A DNA stretch of 64,000 nt from an uncultured Eubacteriales bacterium (GCA_948823415.1 CAQKRU010000001.1:1-64000), one strand, 5' to 3'; shown: positions 50,549 through 60,158, numbered from the stretch's first letter. Numbers and translations are program-made. The notes: generated by a model not told the origin, from the sequence alone.

Positions 50549-52336
50549 TTAACTTATAAATTTCAATTTTTCAAGTATTTTTATAAATTTTTCTCCCTTC
50601 GGCAAAAGTTTTATGTCGTCGCGAGTCACTCCGCCCAGCGTTATCAGAGAAAACGCATACACAACCGCGGCAAAAATTATCGATAAAACGATGGCTACAA
50701 TGAGCGGCACTCGGCCCTTTAACAGCAATATTGCCACTTTTGCGGCCAGGCCACAAATTAGCGACGCTGCAAGCGGTTTTGCTATTGTTCCGATAAAATC
50801 TGGGATTATCCTCGTATTTTTGAACAACTCCACCATTGCAGCGACCAATATGAACGCATACCCTACTAAAGTTCCTATTCCGGCGCCCTGGATGTTTATT
50901 TTGGGGATTCCTACCAGCGCGTAATTCACAATTATTTTTATCCCCAAGCCCGCCGAGATGATCTTTACGGGCAAGTCAACCCTGCCGATAGCCTGCAGCA
51001 TACTGCAAATGGGAGTGCTGGCAGCTGTAAATATCATTGCTACGCCTAATACCGGGATTATCCCTGCCGCGATGCTCACTGCGTTGGGGCGGCTTGCATA
51101 AATCACGCTCAAAAGCTCTGGCCCAATGACTGCAAGGCCTATTCCTGCGGGGATAGTCACCATCATAGTCATTCTTATTACTGTTTCCATGCCCTTTTTC
51201 AATTTCTTACCGTCCCGCAACGTCCATGCTCTGGTCACCGAGGGCAACGCGACTATTCCGAAAGCCTGTGTTATCGCCGGAACCAGCATCATCAGCGGCA
51301 GCGTGAACGAGTAGCAACCCATCAAGAATCCGTGCACGCCATCCTTGCCTTTGATTACGGTTTCGCCGATTTTATCCCCGTACTGCGCCAACAATTCGCC
51401 CGGAGACGTTAACATTATACACTGGATGCGGTGTAAAATCAAGGTGGTATCTATCAAGCCCGCCAGATTCATGATTATTGCACCTAATCCTATTGGAAGT
51501 GCGCTTTTTATTAGCGTTTTTGCTATCAACATGCCGCCTCTTGCCTGTGGTGACGCCGATATCTCCTCTTTTGTAATTCCGTCGCCGCGCAGTTTGTCGC
51601 GCAGCACCAAGTATAAAAATCCGGCCGCCGCCCCCAGCGAGATCCCTAAAATCGCGCCGGCCGAAGCTAGCGGCATTATTGCAGCCTCGGCTAGTTCTCG
51701 CGTTGCGTATGCTCGGCCCAGAAACGTCCCGCGCGCCGCGTACTCGCTCATGCCAAAGTGTATGATGCTATACGACGTCACGTAGCCGATGAAAAATTTG
51801 CAGCAGGCCTCAATTACCTCCGAGGTGGCCGTTGGAGTCATGTTTTTGAGCCCCTGATAGTACCCTCTGTAGATCGACATTAGGCAAGCGAAAAACATGG
51901 TCGGAGCCAGCGCCAATACTGAGTAGAACGCTCCCGGAACGTGCACAAACGGCAAATTGGGGACTACGAAAGCTCCTATAGTCATTAAGAGCAGCCCCAT
52001 CGTGCCGGTTAGCAAGAATATCGGTGTGCAGATTTTTTTTATCTTTTTTACGTCGCGATACCGTCCATTCGCCACATTCTCCGAAACCATCCGCGAAATC
52101 GCGATGGGTAGCCCGGCCGTTGCCAGCGCAAACAGCGGGTTGTATATCTCGTAAGCCACCGTAAAATACGTTGCGCCCGTCGGCCCGATCATTCCCGTTA
52201 CGAAAACCCGGAACAAAATCCCCATTAGCTTTACCAAAAGCAAGCTGCCAGTCAAAATCACCGTTCCCTGCACAAAACTTTGATCCCTTCTTTTTCCATT
52301 CGTCTCCAAACTCCCACTGCGACTATGCTTACTCAC
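50549..52336 (-). CDS. SpoVB-like polysaccharide / lipid II flippase family protein
   Basis: A 595-residue membrane protein of the MOP superfamily with about fourteen helices. It begins with a polar start and FVQGTVILTGSLLLVKLMGI, and has TYFTVAYEIYNPLFALATAG, LPIAISRMVSENVANGRYRD and YRGYYQGLKNMTPTATSEVI. These patterns are shared by SpoVB, YabM and related proteins that move cell-wall lipid precursors. Because spoVB-like genes begin the yabN-yabO-yabP-yabQ cluster in Bacillus (as yabM), this is probably its counterpart. The start is GTG at 52336 after TGGAGTG. Confidence 0.9.
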   Translation of the reverse strand: MSKHSRSGSLETNGKRRDQSFVQGTVILTGSLLLVKLMGILFRVFVTGMIGPTGATYFTVAYEIYNPLFALATAGLPIAISRMVSENVANGRYRDVKKIKKICTPIFLLTGTMGLLLMTIGAFVVPNLPFVHVPGAFYSVLALAPTMFFACLMSIYRGYYQGLKNMTPTATSEVIEACCKFFIGYVTSYSIIHFGMSEYAARGTFLGRAYATRELAEAAIMPLASAGAILGISLGAAAGFLYLVLRDKLRGDGITKEEISASPQARGGMLIAKTLIKSALPIGLGAIIMNLAGLIDTTLILHRIQCIMLTSPGELLAQYGDKIGETVIKGKDGVHGFLMGCYSFTLPLMMLVPAITQAFGIVALPSVTRAWTLRDGKKLKKGMETVIRMTMMVTIPAGIGLAVIGPELLSVIYASRPNAVSIAAGIIPVLGVAMIFTAASTPICSMLQAIGRVDLPVKIISAGLGIKIIVNYALVGIPKINIQGAGIGTLVGYAFILVAAMVELFKNTRIIPDFIGTIAKPLAASLICGLAAKVAILLLKGRVPLIVAIVLSIIFAAVVYAFSLITLGGVTRDDIKLLPKGEKFIKILEKLKFIS

Positions 52337-52431
52337 CCAAACACTCCATTCAAACTAATTAAAATCCACTTTATTATAATATCTTTAAATGAATATGTAC
52401 AGCCTCTGCCGCAGTATTCGCCTTGCCGCAA

Positions 52432-52470
52432 AATATAATGAGGGCCACTTTCGCAGCCCTCACTATATAT
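52432..52470 (-). terminator. terminator of the DUF5067 lipoprotein gene
   Basis: On the minus strand ATATATAGTGAGGGC and GCCCTCATTATAT pair with a ten-base loop, then TTTTGCGG. It lies just after the lipoprotein stop codon. Confidence 0.75.
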
Positions 52471-52481
52471 TAGGAGAAATT

Positions 52482-53021
52482 TTATTTTACTTTAAAAGTT
52501 CTTGTAATCATACTTGTATCGTTTTGCTCTTGCTCTGCTGTTTGATCAGCCTTGCAAACCCTTACCGTTACGTCGGAGTCACCTGATAAAATATATGCTT
52601 CGTGGAATTCTAAGGTTTCACCCGGCTTTACAACCCTAAGCATGTTTTCTTTGTCGTGCTCTTGGTTATCCATGGAGGCCTGACGAAGTGCGGTGTTGTT
52701 TTGGTAGGCCTCTGCCGATAACTTCTTATCAAACACAACGGCGTCTTTTGCATTGTTGGTAACTTTGTAGGTAACCAACAGAGCCTTCTTGCCATCACTA
52801 GACTCCGTTACCTCTGATTTTGCTATCTCAACTTTAAGATCGCCGATTGTGCCTTCGTTTTCCTGCGTTGTTTTTGGCTCCGGCTCTACGGTATTATCCT
52901 CATAGTGACCTTGCGAATCGTTATTTCCTATAGTCGTCGGTGTCGAGTTTTGGCTACATCCGCATCCAGAAAAAAGCAACGTCATTGCCATGGACATCAT
53001 AAAAACTATTCCTTTTTTCAT
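52482..53021 (-). CDS. lipoprotein with a DUF5067-like domain
   Basis: The 179-residue protein has a lipoprotein signal peptide: MKKGIVFMMSMAMTLLFSGC, with the lipobox Cys at residue 20. A low-complexity Asn/Thr/Glu-rich linker follows, then a folded domain (VTESSDGKKALLVTYKVTNN, VVKPGETLEFHEAYIL). The pattern 'valid binary interaction then N-terminal strand' of DUF5067 (DUF4352-like immunoglobulin fold) fits by eye. It is probably anchored on the outer face of the membrane; ligand unknown. Its own promoter and terminator make it a single-gene unit. Confidence 0.78.
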   Translation of the reverse strand: MKKGIVFMMSMAMTLLFSGCGCSQNSTPTTIGNNDSQGHYEDNTVEPEPKTTQENEGTIGDLKVEIAKSEVTESSDGKKALLVTYKVTNNAKDAVVFDKKLSAEAYQNNTALRQASMDNQEHDKENMLRVVKPGETLEFHEAYILSGDSDVTVRVCKADQTAEQEQNDTSMITRTFKVK

Positions 53022-53063
53022 ACACTCGCCTCTTTCTTAATTTTTCTTTTAATCGTTAATTGG

Positions 53064-53092
53064 ATTTTATCATAACCGATAATTAAATGCAA
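53064..53092 (-). promoter_or_regulatory. promoter for the DUF5067 lipoprotein
   Basis: On the minus strand TTGCAT (53092-53087) and TAAAAT (53069-53064) are 17 bases apart. The remainder of the gap to 53338 is AT-rich with a few short hairpins (for example near 53150-53200) that I cannot assign. Confidence 0.55.
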
Positions 53093-53338
53093 TAGTTTAT
53101 TTTAACTTTGTTAAAACTGCATAAATGCATTTGCAAAATTATATGAAAGTCTTCGGCTTTGCGTCGTATAAATCTAAATCGAGCCGTTTTTTTATGCATT
53201 CTTGCCCCATGCCAAAGGCATTTGAGGTTCTTTTTGCCTTTAATTTACACGTTTTGCTTTTAAAAATTCTCGTCAGTTCAAATTTTACTTCTTAAATATT
53301 TATTGCCACGAATTTATCATTTATTCACGCGATCGCGG

Positions 53339-56300
53339 CTAATCCCTTAGCACAACGTTCCTCTCTCCTATTTTATTCTTTAGTTCCTCGATTAATACGT
53401 CGTTTTTTGCGATCCACAATTTTCTGGGCGCCTGCACCAGCTTTTTTTCGTCCTCCAAAAAAATATATACTGGCGTGCCGCCCTCGAATATGCTCAAAAG
53501 CAGCATTGCCCGCTCGTACTCTTCGCTCGCCTTACTCTTCACCTTTATATATAGGCCCGGATTTTTTGTCGGTTTTTGCGTTTCCTGCTGTCCGGATTCC
53601 TCGCCTATTTCGCTAAGTTTCGGGGCTTCTAGCACTTCGTCGCACATTAATTTGGGCGCTTCGTCCTCTCGCACACTTATTCTGGCGCGCAGCTCCACTA
53701 TGTTGCCTTCTCGCAGCAAAAACGAGCTTTTTTCTAGCACCGACCCAAAGACCATCATCTCCATCGCGCCGTACATGTCCTCGATGCTCACGTAGGCGAA
53801 GGTGTTGTTGTTTTTGGACGTTTTGAGCTTTACCTCCGAGATTATCGCCAAGATCTTTATTCTGTCGCCGTCCTTGTACTTTGGGACGTCCTCTCTTGCG
53901 CAATTTACGATGTCGCTTATTTTTGCGTAATGCTGCGACTTTATGACCCCCGCGAACTCCGACAGCGGGTGCCCCGACAAATAGAGCCCCGTGATTTCTT
54001 TTTCCATTTTCAAAAGTTCCGTCTGCGAAAATTCCGCCAAGTCCGGCATCTTTATTGGCGCCCGATCCTGCGCCGTTTGCATTGTGTCAAAAAATCCAAT
54101 TTGCCCCTCGATGTTGTTTCGCTTTTCGGCCAGGAGTCCCTCGAATATGCCGTCCAAAACGGTTAGCATCTGCCTGCGGTTGGCGCCCATATTGTCGAAC
54201 GCGCCGCCCTTTATCAGGCTTTCTACCACTTTTTTCTGCACGTCCTTTGTGTGCATTCGCTTGCAAAAATCGTACAGCGACGTGAATCTCCCGCTCTTTC
54301 GCTCCTCCAAAATCCTGTCTATTGGCGCTCTGCCCAGGCTTTTTATCGCCAAAAGCCCAAACCGAATGTCCTCGCCCGAGACGGCAAATGCAGCCTCGCT
54401 TTCGTTTATATCTGGCGGCAGCACGCGGATCCCTAAATTCTTGCACTCCTCGATGTACTCCACGACTTTATTTATGTTGTCGAACACGCTCGTGATCAGC
54501 GACGCCATGTACTCTTTGGGATATTTGCACTTCAAAAACGCGGTCTGATACGATATCAGCGCGTACGCGGCGGCGTGCGACTTATTGAATGCGTACGAGG
54601 CGAAGCTTTCCATCTCTGAATATATGCTCGATGCGACCTCCTCGCTGATTCCTCTGCGAATGCACCCCTCCACCTCGACGGTGCCGTCCTCGCCGACCAG
54701 GCCATGAATGAAGATCTGGTGTTCTCTCTCCATCACGTCCTTTTTCTTTTTGGACATCGCTCTGCGCACGATGTCCGCCCGACCAAGCGAGAACCCCGCC
54801 AGCTTGCGGAAAATCTGCATAACCTGCTCCTGATACACGATGCATCCGTACGTTACGTCCAAGATGTCCGCCAAAATCGGGTGCTTGTACTTTATTTTGT
54901 CCGGATGGTGCCGGTTCTCGATATACTGTGGGATTGAGCTCATTGGGCCCGGCCGATACAATGAAATTACCGCGATCAAATCCTCGATGCTGTCGGGCTT
55001 TAGCTGCATTAAAACGTTCTTCATGCCCACCGACTCGTACTGGAAGACCCCTTGCGTTTGCCCTTTTGCCATCATGTCAAAGACTTCTGCGTCGTGCAAA
55101 TCGATGTCTTCTACTCTAAACCCCGGCTCTGCTCTGTTTATTATCTTCTCGGTGTCCTTTATCACCGTCAGAGTGCGCAATCCCAAAAAATCCATCTTCA
55201 AGAGTCCCAGCTCTTCGAGGTTAGTCATCGTGAACTGCGTCACAATGGCCTCGTCGTTCTTGGCCAGCGGCACATACTCGCTCACTGGCCGCTCCGTTAT
55301 CACGACTCCGGCTGCGTGCGTGGAGGCATGCCGCGGCATCCCCTCTAGCTTTTGCGCCATGTCGATTAAATCCTTGACTTGCGGGCTTTCTTCGTACTTT
55401 TTTTTCAGTTCTGTCGAGGTTTCTAGCGCTTTTTGTATCGTCACGCCCAGCTCCATCGGCACAAGTTTCGCCACAGAGTCCACCTGAGCGTACGGCATAG
55501 CGAGGACGCGCCCCACATCCCTGATTGCGCCTCTTGCGGCCATGGTTCCAAACGTGATTATCTGCGCCACATGGTCGCTGCCGTACTTTCGGATCACGTA
55601 ATCTATGACTTCCTGCCGCCTCACGTAGCAAAAGTCGATGTCAAAGTCCGGCATGCTCACGCGTTCGGGGTTCAAGAACCGCTCAAACAGCAGATTATAC
55701 TTCATCGGGTCGATGCCGGTGATTCCGATGCAATAGGCCGCCAGGCTGCCCGCGCCCGAGCCCCTGCCTGGCCCCACGGCGATGCCCACGCTCTTCGCGT
55801 AGCTCACAAAGTCGTTCACAATTAGGTAGTAGTCCACGTAGCCCATGCTCTTTATCGTGGAAAGCTCGTACTCAAGCCTTTCTACTACCTTCTGGTCCGG
55901 ATTTTCTTCGTATTTTTCGCGCAAACCCTCATAGCACTGCGCTTTAAAGTACTCATAGTGGTCCTGGCCACCGGGCACATCAAAGTGAGGCAGTTTTGTT
56001 TTGCCAAATTCGAACTCAACATTGCACTGCTCCGCGATTTTTGCTGTATTCTCAATCGCACCTTCGTAGCTTTCAAACAGCGCGCGCATCTCCGCTTCGG
56101 ACTTTATGTACACCTGATCCGTCCCGAAGTCCATTTTGTCGTCGTCCTCGACCGTATGGTTCGTCTGTATGCACAGCAAAACCTCGTGCATCCGGCTATC
56201 TTCCTGCGTTATATAGTGGCAATCGTTCGTCGCGACCATCGGAATGCCCGTTTCCTTCGACAAGCGCTCCAGCATCGGCAAAATCCGCAGCTCCTCCTTC

Positions 56301-56839
56301 AGCCCGTGGTTCTGCAGCTCCAAGTAAAAGTTGCCTTCACCAAAGATTTCCCGGTAATTCAGGGCTATCTGCTTTGCCGCATCGTAGTCGTTTCGGTTCA
56401 GCGCGCGCGGAACAGCCCCCGCAAGGCACGCAGAAAGCGCAATCAGCCCATCGCTGTGCTGCCAAAGCAAGGCCTCATCTATTCTTGGCTTGTTGTAAAA
56501 GCCCTCGATGAACGACTGCGACACCATTTTGATCAGGTTTTGGTAGCCCGCGTTGTTCTTGCACAGCAAAATCAGGTGGTAAATTTCGGAGTCGAACTCC
56601 CGCACCTTGTCGAACCGGCTGCGTTTTGCCACATAAACCTCGCACCCGATGATCGGTTTTACGCCCTCTTTTTTTGCCGTCTTGTAAAAGTCCATAACGC
56701 CATACATACTGCCGTGATCGGTTATCGCTATGGCTGGCTGGCCCAGTTCTTTCGCCCTTTTCACCATATCTTTAATCCTGCAAGCGCCGTCCAGCAAGCT
56801 GTACTCGCTGTGGACGTGCAGGTGCACAAATTCGCTCAT
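53339..56839 (-). CDS. dnaE: DNA polymerase III alpha subunit, DnaE type
   Basis: The 1166-residue polymerase has an N-terminal PHP domain (FVHLHVHSEYSLLDGACRIK), polymerase motifs PGRGSGAGSLAAYCIGITGI and MPDFDIDFCYVRRQEVIDYV (two catalytic Asp), and GCIVYQEQVMQIFRKLAGFS. Helix-hairpin-helix and OB-fold regions follow (NNNTFAYVSIEDMYGAMEMM). It lacks the PolC exonuclease insertion. Firmicutes carry both DnaE (lagging-strand start) and PolC; which DnaE subtype this is was not decided. The ATG has GAGGAAGACGAA upstream. It is transcribed alone. Confidence 0.96.
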   Translation of the reverse strand: MSEFVHLHVHSEYSLLDGACRIKDMVKRAKELGQPAIAITDHGSMYGVMDFYKTAKKEGVKPIIGCEVYVAKRSRFDKVREFDSEIYHLILLCKNNAGYQNLIKMVSQSFIEGFYNKPRIDEALLWQHSDGLIALSACLAGAVPRALNRNDYDAAKQIALNYREIFGEGNFYLELQNHGLKEELRILPMLERLSKETGIPMVATNDCHYITQEDSRMHEVLLCIQTNHTVEDDDKMDFGTDQVYIKSEAEMRALFESYEGAIENTAKIAEQCNVEFEFGKTKLPHFDVPGGQDHYEYFKAQCYEGLREKYEENPDQKVVERLEYELSTIKSMGYVDYYLIVNDFVSYAKSVGIAVGPGRGSGAGSLAAYCIGITGIDPMKYNLLFERFLNPERVSMPDFDIDFCYVRRQEVIDYVIRKYGSDHVAQIITFGTMAARGAIRDVGRVLAMPYAQVDSVAKLVPMELGVTIQKALETSTELKKKYEESPQVKDLIDMAQKLEGMPRHASTHAAGVVITERPVSEYVPLAKNDEAIVTQFTMTNLEELGLLKMDFLGLRTLTVIKDTEKIINRAEPGFRVEDIDLHDAEVFDMMAKGQTQGVFQYESVGMKNVLMQLKPDSIEDLIAVISLYRPGPMSSIPQYIENRHHPDKIKYKHPILADILDVTYGCIVYQEQVMQIFRKLAGFSLGRADIVRRAMSKKKKDVMEREHQIFIHGLVGEDGTVEVEGCIRRGISEEVASSIYSEMESFASYAFNKSHAAAYALISYQTAFLKCKYPKEYMASLITSVFDNINKVVEYIEECKNLGIRVLPPDINESEAAFAVSGEDIRFGLLAIKSLGRAPIDRILEERKSGRFTSLYDFCKRMHTKDVQKKVVESLIKGGAFDNMGANRRQMLTVLDGIFEGLLAEKRNNIEGQIGFFDTMQTAQDRAPIKMPDLAEFSQTELLKMEKEITGLYLSGHPLSEFAGVIKSQHYAKISDIVNCAREDVPKYKDGDRIKILAIISEVKLKTSKNNNTFAYVSIEDMYGAMEMMVFGSVLEKSSFLLREGNIVELRARISVREDEAPKLMCDEVLEAPKLSEIGEESGQQETQKPTKNPGLYIKVKSKASEEYERAMLLLSIFEGGTPVYIFLEDEKKLVQAPRKLWIAKNDVLIEELKNKIGERNVVLRD

Positions 56840-56904
56840 TTCGTCTTCCTCGCAAAAAAATTTTCCCTAACATTATATAACTTTTTCGCGCCAAAAGAAA
56901 CCCG

Positions 56905-56933
56905 TTGACACTTTTGAGTTTTTCTGCTAAAAT
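56905..56933 (+). promoter_or_regulatory. sigma-A-type promoter for the Fur-znu operon
   Basis: TTGACA at 56905-56910 and TAAAAT at 56928-56933 are exactly 17 bases apart. The start falls near 56940, inside the Fur-box-like operator. Confidence 0.78.
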
Positions 56934-56937
56934 TATT

Positions 56938-56956
56938 GAGAATGATTTTCATTAAC
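56938..56956 (+). promoter_or_regulatory. Fur-box-like operator over the transcription start
   Basis: GAGAATGATTTTCATTAAC fits the 19-base Fur consensus GATAATGATAATCATTATC at 15 positions and contains the inverted pair AATGA / TCATT. It lies directly after the -10 of the operon that encodes a Fur-family repressor and a zinc-type importer, so metal-dependent autorepression is likely. Confidence 0.7.
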
Positions 56957-56983
56957 CAAAAAAAGTAAAAAGCGGGCGATTTT

Positions 56984-57391
56984 TTGCAAGAATCCAGAAA
57001 TACTCGGCAACGAGAGCTTATTTTAAACTGCTTAAAAAAGAATTCTTCTCGGCATTTGACTATTTGCGAGATTCAGCATTTGCTCGATCGCGCTGGGAAT
57101 TCTGTGGGTACGGCGACTATTTATCGGCACCTTAGTCGACTTTTGGAGCTTAATGTTGTGCGCAAGTTTAAGCTGGACGGTCAAAATGGCGCTTGCTACC
57201 AGTATGTCGAGGATCACGAGGTCTGCTGTGAGCACTTTCACCTGATTTGCTCGGTTTGTTCGCAGACGGTGCATTTTCAGGACAAGGGCTTGATTGACCT
57301 GTTTCGCAGGATTAATCGGACGCGGGCCTTTCAGATCGACCTGCCAAAGACCGTCTTTTATGGCGTTTGCGAAAACTGTTTGTCTAAATGA
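56984..57391 (+). CDS. Fur-family metal regulator (Zur- or Fur-like)
   Basis: The 135-residue repressor has the winged-helix N-terminus (TRQRELILNCLKKNSSRHLT, VGTATIYRHLSRLLELNVVR) and the metal-sensing domain CCEHFHLICSVCSQTVHFQD. The closing CENC, with CSVC, makes the structural four-Cys zinc site. The start is TTG at 56984 with only a weak ribosome-binding site. The next gene is a zinc-type binding protein, favouring Zur, while the operator looks like a Fur box. Which metal it senses is open. Confidence 0.88.
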   Translation: MQESRNTRQRELILNCLKKNSSRHLTICEIQHLLDRAGNSVGTATIYRHLSRLLELNVVRKFKLDGQNGACYQYVEDHEVCCEHFHLICSVCSQTVHFQDKGLIDLFRRINRTRAFQIDLPKTVFYGVCENCLSK

Positions 57392-57416
57392 CTCGTGATT
57401 TCTGGCTTTTGCGGCC

Positions 57417-58463
57417 ATGTTTAGATATTTTAGAAAGGCGTTGGATTTTTTGAGTTGGTTTTGTAACAAAAAATGGTACCTTTTGGCTGGCTTTATGGCG
57501 GCGTTTTTGGCTTTGTCTGCTTTTGCGATTCTTAATTTGTCGGGCTGCAGGAGCACGGCTTCGGAGGCGACGCGCGAGCACAAGAAGATTCGTGTTGTGG
57601 CTTCGCTTTTTCCGCAATTTGACTTTGCCCGCCAGATTGCCGGAGACCGCGCGGAAGTCGATTTGCTGCTGCCTCCTGGGGTGGAGAGTCACAGCTTTGA
57701 CCCGAGTCCTGCCGATATTCTGAGGATCTCGAGCGCCGACGTTTTTCTTTATACTGGCAAGGAGATGGAGCCTTGGGCGGACCGGATAATTGACAGCGTT
57801 AAAGGCAATGGACCGGGCATTTGCGATGTTTCGCAGGGGATTGATCTTTTGAAGACGCCTTGCCATCACGGCGAAAAATGTGGCTCTGACGAAGCTGGTC
57901 ACTATGAAGAAGGTCACCATCACCACCACGACCACGGTTTTGACCCTCATATTTGGCTCGATCCTACTTTGGCCGCCAAAATGGTAGATAATATCGCTGC
58001 GGCTCTTTGCGAGCTTGACCCGGAGAATCGCGATTATTACCAGGCTAACGCCCAAAATTACCGGCAGAAGTTGCTTGAGCTGGACTCTAAATTTACGGGC
58101 ATGATTAATGCATCCCGCCGCAAGGCCATTGTTTTTGCAGGCCGGTTTGCTCACCTTTATTTTGTTAATCGCTACGGACTTGAGTATACATCGGCTTTTA
58201 AGGGCTGCTCTGCCGACTCGGATCCCGGCGTTAAGCGGATTGCTAAGATTATCGATTTTATCCGTACCCGTGGCGTGCCGGTTGTTTATTATGAGGAAGC
58301 CTCTGAGCCTAAAGTGGCGGGCTCTATTTCTGAACAGACCGGTGCTCGGGCTTTGCCATTTTATGCTATTCATAATATCACCAAAGAGCAACTGAGCCGT
58401 GGCGTTACTTACCTTGACCTGATGTCCGAAAATTTCGAAAATTTGAAGCAGGGGCTAAACTAA
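57417..58463 (+). CDS. znuA: zinc ABC transporter substrate-binding lipoprotein
   Basis: ZnuA-type proteins capture metal outside the cell. The 348-residue protein has a long N-terminus with a membrane segment (WYLLAGFMAAFLALSAFAIL) and lipobox NLSGC near residue 44. The metal-binding domain follows (VVASLFPQFDFARQIAGDRA, GVESHSFDPSPADI). A His-rich loop (HYEEGHHHHHDHGFDPHIWL) marks zinc rather than manganese binding. VVYYEEASEPKVAGSISEQT completes the fold. It is 25 bases after the regulator and one base before znuC. Confidence 0.92.
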   Translation: MFRYFRKALDFLSWFCNKKWYLLAGFMAAFLALSAFAILNLSGCRSTASEATREHKKIRVVASLFPQFDFARQIAGDRAEVDLLLPPGVESHSFDPSPADILRISSADVFLYTGKEMEPWADRIIDSVKGNGPGICDVSQGIDLLKTPCHHGEKCGSDEAGHYEEGHHHHHDHGFDPHIWLDPTLAAKMVDNIAAALCELDPENRDYYQANAQNYRQKLLELDSKFTGMINASRRKAIVFAGRFAHLYFVNRYGLEYTSAFKGCSADSDPGVKRIAKIIDFIRTRGVPVVYYEEASEPKVAGSISEQTGARALPFYAIHNITKEQLSRGVTYLDLMSENFENLKQGLN

Positions 58464-58464
58464 C

Positions 58465-59175
58465 ATGAGTCTTATCGAGATCCGCCAGCTGGACGTTACT
58501 TATCGGGTTGGCTACAAAACCGTTTTTGTTTTGCGCGGCATCAATTTGGACGTTAACCGCGGCGATTATGTCTGCATTATTGGCAACAACGGCGCCGGAA
58601 AGAGCACTTTGATTAAGTCGATTTTGGGACTTGTGCCTCTTGCTCGCGGGAGCATTAAAATCGGCTGTCCTCGCGATTGTATCTCTTATTTGCCGCAGAA
58701 TGTCGGGATTCCTTTTGACTTTCCCGCTACTGTGGAGGAGATTGTTCTTTCTGGTACTCAGCGTGCCCGATGCGGCCGCAAATTTCGGCTGCCCTTTTAC
58801 TCTAAAGAAGACCGCGACCTTACTGCTGCCGCTTTGGAGAAAGCTCGGATTACCCCCTTGGCTCGGCGCAGATTTGGCGAGCTCTCGGGCGGGCAGCAGC
58901 AACGCGTCTTGTTTGCTCGCGCTATTGTTAAACGACCTACGCTTTTGATTTTGGATGAGCCCTGCACTGGGCTTGATTTTGACACTGCCGAAAATTTTTA
59001 TAGTCTCATTCACCGCGTCAACTCGGAGGACGGGGTTACTGTTGTTATGGTTTCGCACGATTTGCCCGCTGCTAAAAAGTTTGCCTCTAAAGTTGCCTTT
59101 TTGAACGGTGAACTTAAGTTTTTTGGCTCTTTTGCCGAGTGGGAAAAATACAGTCTGTATGGTGGTTGTTTATGA
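58465..59175 (+). CDS. znuC: zinc ABC transporter ATP-binding protein
   Basis: The 236-residue ATPase powers uptake. It has Walker A GNNGAGKSTLIKSIL, the Q-loop region ISYLPQNVGIPFDFPATVEE, signature GELSGGQQQRVLFARAI, Walker B LLILDEPCTGLDFDTAE, and switch His VMVSHDLPAAKK. It starts one base after the znuA stop and its own stop overlaps the znuB start as ATGA. Confidence 0.94.
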   Translation: MSLIEIRQLDVTYRVGYKTVFVLRGINLDVNRGDYVCIIGNNGAGKSTLIKSILGLVPLARGSIKIGCPRDCISYLPQNVGIPFDFPATVEEIVLSGTQRARCGRKFRLPFYSKEDRDLTAAALEKARITPLARRRFGELSGGQQQRVLFARAIVKRPTLLILDEPCTGLDFDTAENFYSLIHRVNSEDGVTVVMVSHDLPAAKKFASKVAFLNGELKFFGSFAEWEKYSLYGGCL

Positions 59176-60011
59176 GTTTTGATGATCTTCTTTCCGTTTT
59201 GTCGTACCCTTTTATGATTCGCGCTATTATTGTTGGCGTTCTGGTCTCTTTTTGTGCGTCTTTGTTGGGAGTTATCCTCGTTTTAAAGCGGTACTCGCTT
59301 ATTGGGCACGGCTTGTCGGACGTTGGATTTGCCGCTTTGGCGTTGGCTTTGGCGGTTGGCGCTTCGCCTATTTACGTCGCTACGCCTATTGTAATCGCCG
59401 CTTCTTTTGTTATTATGTACGTCAGCCAGAACAAGCGGATTAACGGCGACATTGCTATTGGGATTTTTTCTACGGGCGCGCTGTCTTTTGGGATCATCAT
59501 TACCGCCATTTCTAAGGGCTTTAATATGGACATTTACAGCTATATGTTCGGCAGCGTCCTTGCCATGAGCTCTTTTGACGTTGTTGTGAGCGTCGCTTTG
59601 TCGGTTGTTGTTATCGTAACTTTTGTTATTTTTTATAATCGGCTTTTTATCGTCACTGCCGACGAGGACTTTGCCCGCGCCATCGGCATTAATGTTACTT
59701 TTTATCAGTTTTTGATTTCTTTTCTTACCGCGCTTACTGTTGTTGTGGGCATGCGCATGATCGGCACTCTTTTGATCTCTAGCCTTATCATTTTTCCGGC
59801 GATTATTGCTCGGCGGTTTGTTCGCAGTTTTAAGTATCTTGTTTTGCTGTCCGCTTTGATCTCTGTTTTTTGCTTTATTTTGGGCATTTTGATTTCTTTC
59901 TTTTATAATCTTCCCACTGGGGCGGGCATTGTTCTGGTTAATATTATTTTGCTTGCTGTTTCTGCCTTTGTGAGTTCGATTTTTTCTCGCTTTAACTGCC
60001 GCCCCGCGTGA
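59172..60011 (+). CDS. znuB: zinc ABC transporter permease
   Basis: The 279-residue permease belongs to the ABC-3 family, with about eight helices: MIRAIIVGVLVSFCASLLGV, LIGHGLSDVGFAALALALAV, and DIAIGIFSTGALSFGIIIT. The last part has VVGMRMIGTLLISSLIIFPA, also diagnostic. ATG 59172 overlaps the znuC stop; the frame extends to 59139. With ZnuA and ZnuC this makes a complete importer under the Fur-family repressor. Confidence 0.94.
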   Translation: MSFDDLLSVLSYPFMIRAIIVGVLVSFCASLLGVILVLKRYSLIGHGLSDVGFAALALALAVGASPIYVATPIVIAASFVIMYVSQNKRINGDIAIGIFSTGALSFGIIITAISKGFNMDIYSYMFGSVLAMSSFDVVVSVALSVVVIVTFVIFYNRLFIVTADEDFARAIGINVTFYQFLISFLTALTVVVGMRMIGTLLISSLIIFPAIIARRFVRSFKYLVLLSALISVFCFILGILISFFYNLPTGAGIVLVNIILLAVSAFVSSIFSRFNCRPA

Positions 60012-60158
60012 GCCCGATTTGGCCGTTATTGCAATGTGTTTGTTTTTTGTGGTATAATTGTTTTTGGATTTTTGGGGCATTTTATTTATTGTCAGGCTGT
60101 TTTTATCGCATTTATCTTGACTTTCGCTTTTTTGCCTCACTATAAAGGAGAGTTCGCT

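Noticed and set aside
55958..56908. Plus-strand open frame (316 residues) opposite the start of dnaE
   Set aside because: Shadow of the PHP domain region; no family pattern or start signal.
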